Source: Alentia gelatinosa
Taxonomy: Eukaryota; Annelida; Polychaeta; Phyllodocida; Polynoidae
Assembly (NCBI GenBank): GCA_950022655.1
Contig: OX465579.1
Coordinates: 48,277,950-48,341,949, forward strand
DNA length: 64,000 bases
Reading direction: 5' to 3'
The translations under genes were made by a program, and so were the position numbers. The notes under the pieces were generated by a model. It was not told where the DNA came from. It saw nothing but the letters and a program-made list of their open reading frames with translations, and ran no database searches. This document shows positions 12,393 through 22,690 of the stretch, in pieces. Each line of letters opens with the position of its first letter. Within the stretch, counting starts at the first letter, position 1.

Positions 12393-13054
12393 CTCCAGGA
12401 GGCCAAATACTTAGTGTGATGGTGGGAGAGGGGAGGAGGGTCATCAGCGGAGTTTGAAAAGGGCTATTACAGCCCGGCAACCAGCGCAATTATTCTCGTG
12501 GCTGATAACGGGGCAAGGTAATCGGAAAACTACAGTTCTAAATTATGATTTCTGTACGAATATAAACAAATCCTAAGGATAGAAGTACATCTGTGTAGAG
12601 AAACACAAAAAATAGTAGCAGGATTCAGTTAGGTACTACACGAGAATCTCACCCTCGTGGCCCTTCAGTCTCCACGCCCAGGTTTGGTTCAGTATGTCTC
12701 TATGTATGGGAGCAACTTCAAGCGGATTCGACGGAATTCTACCGTTTTAAATATAGTAGGTAACCATTACTTGGGGCTAAAGTTGATAAAAGTGGAGTCA
12801 CGCATTCGACAAATTTCAATATGAGTACCTTGTGATCGGGTCAATAATGAATCATTTAATCATAAGGAGCTACAGAGGTCAACATTAGAATATGTACCAT
12901 TTCCATGTACTACTATGCAAGTTCACACATTTAAATCTTACTGACCGTTTCATTGAAGTATTTCAAATACTCACACTTCACTTTGGAATTGGGACACATT
13001 TGAATAAAGGCTTAGTTCTATTTACGCGGATTTGGAGTCAGTCACTAGTCAGAT

Positions 13055-13241
13055 TCTAGGTCGGGCACTTTTCGGGGCCTGCTGCTCAGTCAGGCCAGTA
13101 GAGGTGCAATGGAACATTGTGGGCTCTAAATTTGGGCCCGTTTATATTTAGGGGACCCGATGCTTCAAGCTTCACGAAGTCGGGTCCCGATCGAAATCTA
13201 GGCCGGGCACTGGTCCTGGACAGTGTCTGACCAGGGCCCGG
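13055..13241 (+). other. Cluster of three hairpins
   Basis: Three consecutive inverted repeats: GGCCTG/CAGGCC (13076-13096); GGGACCCGA/TCGGGTCCC (13152-13188), with an inner CTTC/GAAG extension; and CCGGGCACTGGTC/GACCAGGGCCCGG (13203-13241), 12 of 13 bp paired. The 14-bp word TCTAGGYCGGGCAC flanks the cluster (13055-13068 and 13197-13210). This could be a structured RNA, the remnant of a foldback element, or a set of palindromic protein sites. Confidence 0.6.
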
Positions 13242-13608
13242 TCATGATTGGCTACGAAGTCTAGGGAGTGAAGCCTGAATCCTGCTTTATTTATATTCCT
13301 TGAATTATGTCGTATTCTCTAATAATACTGCCCTGCCTCAAATGAAAATCTGCAAATAGATTCCTTACAGAATGTGATTTCTTCTTTTCAAATTACATGT
13401 ACCTTATAAGTCTTACTATTTTTAGCATTCACCTTATCAACCATCCTCCGGGTAAGATGCACGCTCATGGGTCATGAATTCTTTTTACACCGTCTTCTAG
13501 AAAAATCGATCCCCATGATTGTAGAGAGCTTCCCTTCACCCACCCAATTAACCATATTACTAACACATGGTTCCTCCCCATACATGATCAGCATACAGAA
13601 AGCAGCTC

Positions 13609-13992
13609 ACGTGGTTAGCAGTGAGCAGATTACGTGGGCAGTAGTGACCAGCTCCAGTTGGCAGCAGTGGGCAATGGTGAGCAGCACATGTTGGCAACAG
13701 TGGGCAGTATTGAGAAGCTCACGTGGGCACTAGGGGGGCAGACGTGAGCAGCTCGTAGGGGCAGCAGTAGGCAGTAGTGAGCAGCTCATGATGTCAGTAG
13801 TGGACAGTAATGAGCATGTTATGTTGGCAGCAGGAAGCAGTAGAGTGCGAAGCTCATGTTGGCAGCAGGGGGGAGTATTAAGAAGCTCATGTGGGCAGCA
13901 GCAGGTAGTAGTGTTCGGCTCATGTGGGCAGCACTGGGCAGTTCACAAGGGCAGCAGCGGGCAGCTGAAGTGAGCACCTCATCAATGTTTCA
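13609..13992 (+). repeat. Degenerate 33-bp minisatellite
   Basis: About eleven diverged copies of a roughly 33-bp unit: AGCAGCTCATGTGGGCAGC, then AGTGGGCAGTAGTG. The unit contains the GAGCAGCTC word. Because 33 is divisible by three, frames stay open for long stretches and encode Trp-Gln-Gln-Trp-like repeats (for example 13467-13730). I see no evidence of translation. Confidence 0.85.
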
Positions 13993-14518
13993 CGCCCAGT
14001 CCAGTTTGTATCGGTCGATCTCTCTCTTGCTTGATTGGCGGCGTGCAGCAGGAGCAGAACGTACAAAATAGAGTCTGTGTAACACGAGGAGTCCTGCATC
14101 GATTACCCACCGGCTAGCTTCATTCAGCCGCAGAATTACTTCATTACCGACCCAGATTTTTTTGTGCAGGCTCTGCCCGAGACCGTGTTGTAGGCCCAGC
14201 CAGCGAGAGGGAGAACGTGCTTCAGAACAAATGGCTTGCCAGAAATTAAACCTACTGGGGTTGTTTATGCTGGTTTGTTTATTTCTTTTAATAGACGAGG
14301 AGTGAATAGTAGCTTATGGAATTGAATTGAGTCTCTTTGCGTGAGTCGCATCTAAATGAAAGTGAAGATTAAGTTTTATATTCTATTCAAAATATTCCCG
14401 ATGTCTGATATCCATGACATTTCATTAATTCTGGAATTTGTGTCTATTCTAAGCAGTAGGACGAGGCATGCTTAGCTCACACGATTGAACATCTATTCTA
14501 ATAACACATCTTACTCAC

Positions 14519-14564
14519 GTTGTCCCAGTGAGGTTTGTGGTGTGATGAAATCATTGACACTTAC
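14519..14564 (-). other. Candidate RS-exon of 46 nt
   Basis: It is bounded by the composite site at 14564/14565 and by a GTGAGT donor at 14518-14513, reading minus. Only one frame is open (it begins VSVNDFITPQ); the other two contain stops. This is the exon expected beside a recursive splice site, normally skipped or removed as the intron is excised stepwise. Confidence 0.45.
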
Positions 14565-14600
14565 CTGGAAAGAGAAATAATAGTTTCAATTAATATGCTT
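14559..14600 (-). promoter_or_regulatory. Candidate recursive splice site (ratchet point)
   Basis: Reading minus, a TTAAT branch-point-like word and a pyrimidine tract (13 of 15 Y) end in CCAG at 14565, followed at once by GTAAGT (14564-14559). An acceptor fused to a full-consensus donor is the definition of a recursive splice site, used to remove very long introns in steps. The sequence match is direct; use in a transcript is inferred. Confidence 0.5.
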
Positions 14601-15090
14601 ATATTACATTATATACATTCTATTAACATCGCATTCATTCCAGGGGCAATAGAAGCAGGAATAACAAATGAGACAATGATCATTTAAGGTTAGATTAAGT
14701 CTTCAATGATCCATTAAAAAGGTAATTTCCGACAGAGAGGCAGTGCTAGTAAAAGAAATCCAGGCACTCTGACGCACATAAAAACAAATTCGTGAATTAA
14801 TTGACATTAATTTGCAAAGTCAGGGGGCAAAAAGAGATCCTTTTAATCAAGCGATGGAATACCGGCATACTAATCAAAGAACACCTCCTATATATACATC
14901 ATCAATCTAAAAACAAATAGGTGGGAACGCAGGGTTTTTTCATTCAATTAAACGTTGTCTGATTATCAGAGCAGTGCTTGGCACCACTGTTACTGCGACC
15001 AGCGGTTTTAGCTATTTCCATGGCGACTGACAAGTGTATCAATAATTAATGCCAGCAATCGACAGTGGGACGTTCTAATAATGTGGTTTT
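14600..15090. promoter_or_regulatory. Possible conserved non-coding element
   Basis: Repeat-free stretch dense in homeodomain-type cores (AATTAATTG, ATTAATTTGC, AATCAAAG, AATAATTAATG), with a Sox-like AACAAA and an RFX-like half-symmetric box at 15014-15027. Uniform complexity with no open frame is typical of enhancers near developmental genes, but conservation cannot be judged from one sequence. Confidence 0.3.
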
Positions 15091-16246
15091 TTTCACCTTA
15101 AGATGGATGGGTATACCCTTAAAGATGAGATAATGAGCAAGAGTATGGTACATGTAGAGGAGTAGTGGTGGTAAACCTCCAGCTTCTGTGGTCACCACAA
15201 ATCAATACCAACATAGACAGGTTTGTACAAATATTGGAAAGGCTAATTCATGGCCCCGGCTGAGGTCTTAACGTGCTTATTACATGTAACCAACGCCAAC
15301 TCGCGGCGCGTGTATATGTTACACCTGGGGAAAGGTTGGGTGCAGAGGTGGGGCTGGAGTGGCACGACTCGATCCGGGATCCAGACTGGAGACTGGGGGT
15401 TGGCGGGGTGGGATGACGTTGGTGAGATGGGCCTGTGTAGAGGGTGGGGTGAGTGCAGGACGTACAAACAGCACCCTTTTATAGTGGTAACGGAGATGCG
15501 TGGCGCCCGTTCAGTCAGCTGATTGGCCCATTGCATGATAAACAGTGCTTAAACATGGAGTGCTTTAGTGTAGGCAGGCTCTACATGGCGAGTCTCTCTC
15601 TGAACATCCATTTCCCTCCCGAACTCAACCCAAATACACTTCATGTTTTCCGTTTTCATTATCCTTTTAACTGCGAGCACACTACATGCTGGCAAAACTC
15701 CTTCCAATGTCCTACTGTAATTCTTCCCATAACACACATAGCTCATTATGTTTGGCATAATGAAGGTAGACATATACATGCTGAAATTCATCTTTGATAG
15801 GCTTATTTGTAGCCTGCGGGGGACAGGAAGAAAGGCGATATTTTAATGTAGGTAGAATTCCTCCTAGGCCTGCGGCGGTGGTGGGTAGGACTGACGTCCA
15901 ATCTATAATACATGATGCTAGGGAGTTGGCACGGTACCTCCAGCACCCAGCCCCAAGCCTCAGTGGGCCGATGCTACATTTTGTCCACTGAGTGAGTTCA
16001 CAAATTACTTTGTATCGGGCCGGGCGGCACTGCACCATTACGCCACTCGTCCTCGCTTGTTACACGAGGGGAGAACCCGGGCAGGCTGCAGCGCCACCGA
16101 TTGCATCCCCAGTGGTAATCAATAAGCAATAATGACTTGAAATCCATTCTGGCTGGGAGAACGCGCCCACTTGGAGCTTGTGAGATGGCAATCACTACAT
16201 CTACAACGTACACACTAGTCATACCATTCACACAGATATACTTACA
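15090..16246. other. Non-coding stretch
   Basis: Several frames of about 100 codons occur on both strands with no shared coding signal. Nothing else is recognised. Confidence 0.4.
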
Positions 16247-16259
16247 CCCCCCCCCCCCC
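16247..16259 (+). repeat. Poly-C tract (13)
   Basis: Homopolymer of 13 C. Confidence 0.97.
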
Positions 16260-16856
16260 TGTCGCCAGCGCCATGGATAGCTACGAAGTATGGAACTACA
16301 AACAAAACGATAGGCAAGCTATAAAAAAGTGTTGTTTTTGTCGTTGCTGTAATTCTAGTAACATGCTATAGTGCTATCACTCATGACTTTTTGTTGTTGC
16401 ACCGTGAGGAAGTAAGGGTGTGCAAACGACAGTGCCACCTGCACCTGTGCGGCCAAGTCCGCATTAATCACTCAGGTATCAGCCTGACCATTCCTGAACT
16501 ACAATTGAATGGCTTTACGTCACTTAAGTCAGCGTGAGCAGCTCAGTGTGAAGCCGGTTTTACGAGTCGGACCAGCTCCGGATATTGGTTGATTGCTTGG
16601 CGGGCACAAAGCATGTGTACCGGAGAGTCAGAGCAGAAACACAACCCGGAGAAGATTACATCCCCCTTATGGGCGGGGTAAATGTTTGGAGATTCAACAG
16701 GGACACAGATGAGCGGGCGGAAAATAGAGCCACGTGATTGTGATTGGATGTTGACAGATGCCGATTTAGCTGCTACAGTCTCCGCCGTCTAGGCCAAGAT
16801 CAACACACTTATCCCAATGCTGTAAGTCCTGACGGGCCTGCCTCCCCAATGACTAC

Positions 16857-17083
16857 CATCCCGTGGGAGGGTGTGGGCAGCGGGAACATGTGTCCGCAGT
16901 TCTAAGGCGACAATCAGTCCCAGAGGCATCAACAGCTGCTGCCAAAAACAAGGCTGTTACAGTTAATGTGATCAGGACAGGGTATATGATTAGTACTAGG
17001 ACTTTGGTGGTTGGCATCGTGCACCAACTGGAACAGACCTCCTCCTGTGTAACCACTTGCACTCGTTTAGCCTTCTTTTTCAT
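16857..17083 (-). CDS. Possible first exon of a single-pass type II membrane protein
   Basis: The minus-strand frame from ATG at 17083 (G at -3) encodes 76 residues before a TAG at 16853-16855. A basic cytoplasmic-type start (KKKAKR, residues 2-7) precedes a strongly hydrophobic segment at residues 28-51. A short Cys-containing tail follows (Cys58, Cys66, Cys69). The positive-inside pattern predicts an uncleaved signal anchor with the C-terminus outside. A GTAGTC donor at 16856 would splice the exon in phase just before the stop; that donor is weak. An in-frame stop lies upstream, so this would be a first exon. An overlapping plus-strand frame (16863-17207) is longer but lacks clear organisation. 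No family is recognised. Confidence 0.27.
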
Positions 17084-17319
17084 GTCTACTTTTACCACTA
17101 AACCAGATCCTCACCTGTTTATATCCTTAAGCTGTGTCTGTTCATTCGAAGTCCATAAAGGCGTTTTTTCTTTCGCATATCTTGCATTTCTCGAATATAT
17201 TCTAGCTTAGTTTTTTGGCGTGTTATTTTGTAAATAACTCAAACATTGGGCACACATTTTATTTCCAATTTTCATTTAATTTCCAATTCAAGGATAAATA
17301 CCACTACCGTAAGGATATT

Positions 17320-17349
17320 ATCCCTAACGACAATATCCCTAACGACAAT
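17320..17349 (+). repeat. 15-bp perfect tandem duplication
   Basis: ATCCCTAACGACAAT occurs twice with no gap, 20 bp upstream of the CCAAT-type box at 17369. Confidence 0.95.
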
Positions 17350-17368
17350 AACATCCAGCGATGCTTTG

Positions 17369-17492
17369 ATTGGTCAAGACAGGTCACATGGTACAAGACT
17401 ATAAAAGTGGTGGGTATAAATTCTAAACTGTCTCCCAATTCGTGGTTGCTGCTTGTCCGTTGCGGTTCTCGGCTTAGCCATGTCTTTTCCAG
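17369..17492 (+). promoter_or_regulatory. Candidate TATA promoter with tiny first coding exon
   Basis: An inverted CCAAT box (ATTGGTCA, 17369-17376), a TATA box (TATAAAAG, 17400-17407) 31 bp further on, and an ATG at 17480 with G at -3 sit at standard spacing. Only four codons and one base (MSFP plus G) precede a GTATGA donor-like sequence at 17493. Short first exons split in phase 1 are common in animal genes. The stretch before the GT is also pyrimidine-rich and ends CCAG, so it could be read as an acceptor instead. Confidence 0.25.
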
Positions 17493-20199
17493 GTATGATC
17501 ATGATATCGGAGAATAGTTCTATCAGACAAGTTTAGTTTTGAGATCATTAAAGTGATTCCATTATCTGGAATAAGATGCACGTATGTTTATTCAACTTGA
17601 TTGGTAGAATATATGTATGTATTGAACATTCCGTCTCATATTCCTGCATTGATCTATTGCTATGGTAAGCAGATATAAACCTAGGCGTGGATCTGCAAAT
17701 ACGCCTTCGCTTTATCATGCACAAGCAAGCGTAACGGTCTGCGTTCCGGTAGAGGGCGCGCAGGTCTCTGAGCTGCCCCTGTCTGCTCTTGAGCAGCTCA
17801 CACGGTTCTAATCAATGTGATTTGGGTCAGTGTATCCTGAACCTGTCCCGTTCCCCGCATACACAGGTTAATGGTAGAGCTGAGGAGGGCGTGAACCATA
17901 CACACCTCCTACAGCCGGGAAACGCCTGTGATCAGAGCACACCGCCCGCAATTGGAGCAGACCTTCTCCCGGGTTGAGGTGTACGTCACACCCCCAGTTA
18001 TTGACTGAGACACGGAGGAATCCCGCCCCAAAGCTCCGGGGTATGACGAGAGTAGACCGGCCTTCACCCTTAGTAATACCCGTCCCCCTACAACCCGAAC
18101 TATTGGTGCCGACAGCGGAATGCTGTGTAGGGGGTGTGAGCAATAGTGGCAGAGGTTTTCAAAATCTACCCCGCTCCCTGCACCCCGTGCCCTATCAGGA
18201 GGATTACAAACGGGGCTCTGATAACTTCCTCTCTCTTGGTACTGCTGGAATGACATCATAATAAAAACCTGTGCTACATCGTTATCCACTTTCTCGACTT
18301 CACAGACATGCCGCGCGTTTATCAAATATTACTGCCTGGTGGGATTTCATTACTCCTGCAGTAGGGACAGCGGCAGAGGGGCCCGTTAACTAACAAGTCG
18401 TATGTGTGGCGCCTAAATGACGCCCGGCATCGCGCTCTAACGAACAACATATGACATTCAGGAGCAAATTCCGGACCTTTCCTAATGAAGCAAGCCAAGA
18501 GATCTGCAAGATGATAATGCTGTCTGGGTGTCGAATTTAAATTGAAACCCGACTGCATTTAGGAAAGCCTGATCTCACTGGTCGACCAGTTGCTTTTATG
18601 CCTGTTGGTGTTTTAGCACCATAATAACTCTCGAGGCTACATCATATTGATATATAATTTCTTAAACGATATAACAAATATGATAGATGTAGTAAAATGG
18701 CGGACAATTCCTGAATACTGCTTATCCCCACTCTTATATCTAATATGAAAATTAAGTACCTCATAGATGACAAGAAAATTGAATCATCTTCAATGAAGAA
18801 ATGTCGGCAAACTAAATGCGCTTTTACGTTTGACGGATCACCCCCTCCCCTCCCCAATAGACCATTATCCCGCAATGAAGATGTATTCGTCGCTCAAGTT
18901 AATGTTTCACTCTGCGGCACCAGAACTCCGCTCTGTGAATAAGGCCTCCAAGCTGGGCTAACCTGCCGTGATCATGACTACCTTTGATATCATGGACCGA
19001 CACAGCTCCACAAATGGCTCGTCGGCGGGAAGTGGGTCTTGTCATGCCCTTTACTGTCATCTCAGTCTCCTTAAATAGCTCGGAACCTCGCGGGAGGCCG
19101 TCTCAAATTTGGTCTCGAAATTTCCGTCCTCGCGCAGCCGTAATGTTCAGAATGACTGAACAACTTTGATGTCAAATAGGCGACCGGTGTTCTGCTCCAT
19201 TTGAGGTTCTGTAGGCGGCTGGGTCATTTTTTTTCATCTCGATTTCCCTTTTTTGGTAGAGAGGAGGACCTGAAGATATTTCCAATGCATCACAAAAACT
19301 AGCTAGCAATTGAGCGAAGGTGAGGTGTTAATTTGCCATTGACATAATGGAGTCTTTATGTTGTCGCGCTGGGCGAGCACTCTCAAGGCATTAGTGAGGT
19401 GCTCCTTACACCGGATCTCCAAGCACAACCTCCCCAGACTGCCACCTCTAATTATGACGCTTCCAGGACCTCCCGCCCCATCCCGGAATCCCTTTCCTTC
19501 TGGATCATCTGGCACGGGATTCATTCTGCATCCGTACACAATGCCATCAGGACCTTGACTTAACTCTTCCAATGGGAGATATCTAAACATACCACAAACC
19601 CAAAAGGTATTCCTATACTTCCATAGGGTACATTCCACAGAGGACAGCATTCTGCACTGTTGATGGGACTAATTATCTTAATGGGAAAACGGGGTGAGGC
19701 GGCGGAGGCTGCACGTCGTTAGATTCAGGTGGGAGCTATCCCTTTCCGGACGGGTTAGCAAACGAGACACATTATTGAATTAACTCGCGTCTTAAGCTTC
19801 TGGGATTACTCATAGTGCAGGGTGCCAAGTCCTACCCTCACTACACCCCCCTCCACTCGCACACTCATATCCCCATAGCTTCACTATCAGGCTGTACCCT
19901 CTCCAACAGCTGACTTGTGGGAAGAGGACCAGATGGAATGACCTTGACCGGCCCCTGTCAGGAGGACACAACACCCCCCCGAACCCAAACCCTGCCATCG
20001 TTTCCAAGGCAACCTTTGATCTGGGGGATAGGTTGCATGTCGCTCCGAATCAGCTTCTAACGGCATTAAGTTTCGAGGCTAGGTAGATTTGAACGTCTCC
20101 ACGACTCGCCACCTTCCCCTCCTTAATGTTTCAATGTCAGGAGAAGAAACGAGGTTGTGGCAAGGCTCCGTCCACTCAGCCAATTAAAGTAATGGTCCC
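17493..20199. other. Non-coding stretch
   Basis: It holds a GAGCAGCTC at 17791 and a weak CTCF-like match at 17746-17760. The 138-codon minus frame (17909-18325) has no recognisable domain. A symmetric RFX-type X-box, GTTTCCAAGGCAAC, is at 20000-20013. Otherwise featureless. Confidence 0.4.
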
Positions 20200-21500
20200 G
20201 TTTCCGTGGGGATCCCAGTGAAAATCGACAAGCATGGATCATCGGCCGGTGGGTTTATAACGAACTTGTTCCTCGTATTCGTTATGGAAATAAATGGGGC
20301 AGTGTTCGAAGGCTCACATCTACTTTAAGAGAAACCGGAATCGCGAACCGCCCCCTCGCGTCCCAACTTATGCAGATGAAATTAGACGCTGAAATATGGC
20401 GGGAATTGATTGGCGGTTTGAGCTGCTCCTCGAGTTCCTCTTCGCACTGCGCCACTCGAATCCTCACGGAATTCCCACTGACCGCGCTTGTTGACACTGG
20501 CCTCACTTGAGGGTATGCGTCCATTGTCAGTGTCCATTAAAAGCACCCTACGGGCGTCGCACGTACCAATGCGCCGTGTCCCGAAGCGGCGCCCGCTAGG
20601 TGGCAGCCTAACAGGGGCGAATTAAATGAAAGGCTGACACATCCGCCCGGCAGTGAATCATCGACTGGAGAGCGCGCCAATCTGTAATTACCAGCCGAAT
20701 TCCCTGCAAAACAGTCTACAGTGATCGACTAGCAACACTCTCAGCTACAAAAGACCAAGTTGGCGAAGTTAGCATCTTCGGCGGAACGCTAGCGCCTAGT
20801 CTGCTAATAGCAGCCATGAAAAAGCGCAGGCGTCTCAAGCCCAACAAGAATGGCATGAATTCCCGTGACTGACTCGCTTTTATTTCTCCCATGTCGCGGT
20901 GACTAACCTTTTTGAAGTTCATTTCAACGCCTACAATGCAATGATTTTTTCCCCCATCCGTTTTCTAGCAACCTTTAGGGAGTGCCACTATGCCTGAAAC
21001 TGGAACAGCGCAACTAAGTCATGTTGACAGGCTGTCTCTGTCTACGACGGCCCTCGATGAAAACAAGACCCATTCTGGGATCTGCTAAGAAAGGACTCCA
21101 AAGGAAGCGTTGACAGTTCTTCCGCATTCACCGGCCTTCCTCTGCTGTAAAGAAAATACTTCTACATATAACAGGAAAGGTCACAATGCCGCGGTCATCC
21201 CCGCTCCTTTTGGCGCTCTCCGCAGACTGGCATGTTCACATGGGAAGAGAGCGGCATGATGCCTATTACGTATTCCAGGTTAAATATACACCTCCGGCGT
21301 AAAAACATCATGACAACAATGCCTGCCGAGAGATCTCATTGTTGCCGAGATTTAATTCTGCCTCACGCTCGGGAAAGAATGACAGAATGCAAAGTGGCTC
21401 AACCGCGCTCACTCAGGCAGCTGGCGAAATCGGATATAGGGCGAATTGTTATCTCATACAAACCACGCAGACTTTCATTGTCTTTGGCTACTTTACAATA
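20200..21500. promoter_or_regulatory. CpG-rich, repeat-free block, possible regulatory hub
   Basis: The block is free of simple repeats and rich in CpG. It contains an E2F-like GGCGGGAA near 20398, an inverted CCAAT-like ATTGGCGG at 20409, a GAGCTGCTC at 20420, and a one-mismatch match to the bilaterian CTCF consensus, CCGCTAGGTGGCAGC, at 20593-20607. Several short frames exist on both strands (minus 20282-20524; plus about 20664-20872, ending in a KKRRR-rich tail; plus 21232-21498), none convincing. It could be a promoter region or a conserved element. Confidence 0.3.
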
Positions 21501-22542
21501 AACCAATGATTTAATCATGTTTGACGGTCGTGTGAAACAAAGATACGACTGGCACCATACCGGGGCAGTGTATCATTATTCACCTCACACACAAAGCAAC
21601 GCTACTCGCTGAAAAGATCAAAGGCGAGGTGCACGTGGTCGGGAGGCCAAATGTCAGCGACCCTGTCTGTGGGAGGACGAGCCGTAGGTCAGTGGGTCCT
21701 GTTTCCTACCTTTGTTTCGCCCAGAGCAGTTCAGAGCAACTCCCGTGGTAAGACGAGCTAATGATGGCCACCTACACACAGTCCGCCTTGTTTGTCTGGT
21801 CTACAGAGGCGTGAAAGGGCCAGAAATAAACTAACTTATAACCTTTATTACTAGTAGCCTCATCTTACTTCCTTGAAACAATAGATTAATAATCTTTCCC
21901 CCTAACTGACTACTTTTCTTCAGCCTCGCATGTAACTATATCGCTGTTGTCAGGGCACTAAGGCCTTAATCCTATACTACTTATAGTTTACGTCGACCCA
22001 CAAAGTATTGTTTACTTTGCGATACCGAGCAGACAAATTCCATTCTGATCCAACTTATATGTGAAGCTTTAATGTTATAAAGAGGTGCTATTGCCTGCAG
22101 AACAGAACAGACCTCTTTCTGTACTCCTACTCTAAAACGTCAATTCTTTATACTGCTCACACACCCCTCGTACATTTTCATTAGCGGCAATTTCATATTC
22201 CGCTTGCCGACCGGTCGTTCTCCAAAGCACCGTGGATTAAATCACCTCCCGAGGTCCAATTTAATTAAGGATCCGCTATGTCAGCATTCGGCGACAAATC
22301 GCTGGTTTGCCCGTGTGTAGAGATCGGGTCCCACTCCGCTGTGTCTGTTTCAGTTCTCGGATGAGTCGCTCAATCAGTGAGCGTGTCGAGGCGCGGCTGG
22401 GCCGGGGATGAGCAACTCAGTGGTCACGCCTGCAGCGACTGGTCATTACCCGCTCGGGTATCGGGTAACGGGGCCCACCAAGCCGCCAAGGGGACGGCCT
22501 TGATTACGCCGCCCGTTAGTAATCAGGCCGCCGGGCTAGATG
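21501..22542. other. Non-coding stretch
   Basis: No gene is seen. A 7-bp stem, TTACCCG/CGGGTAA, lies at 22446-22468, and GAGCAACTC-type variants lie at 21723-21745 and near 22411. Confidence 0.45.
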
Positions 22543-22690
22543 AGAGCAGTTTGTGAGCAATACGAGAGCAGATTGTAAGCAGAAAGTAGACAACTTATAA
22601 GCAGTATGTGAGTTCATTGTGGACAGGACAGAAGAGAAGCAGCTCACTCAGTGCAATATGCGAACAGGTGAGAAGCTTTAGAGCAGTAGG
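22543..22690 (+). repeat. Degenerate GAGCAG repeat array
   Basis: Spaced variants of GAGCAGTTTGTGAGCA, AGAGCAGATTGTAAGCAG, TAAGCAGTATGTGAG and AAGCAGCTCAC. It looks like a more decayed relative of the 13.6 kb minisatellite. Confidence 0.55.

Noticed and set aside
15014..15027. RFX X-box-like sites at 15014, 20000, 39875, 42974 and 55844
   Set aside because: About two full matches to the loose consensus are expected by chance on two strands, as observed.
17746..17760. CTCF-like match; others at 11582, 11686, 38875 and 44477
   Set aside because: With two or more mismatches about seven such matches are expected by chance in this window.
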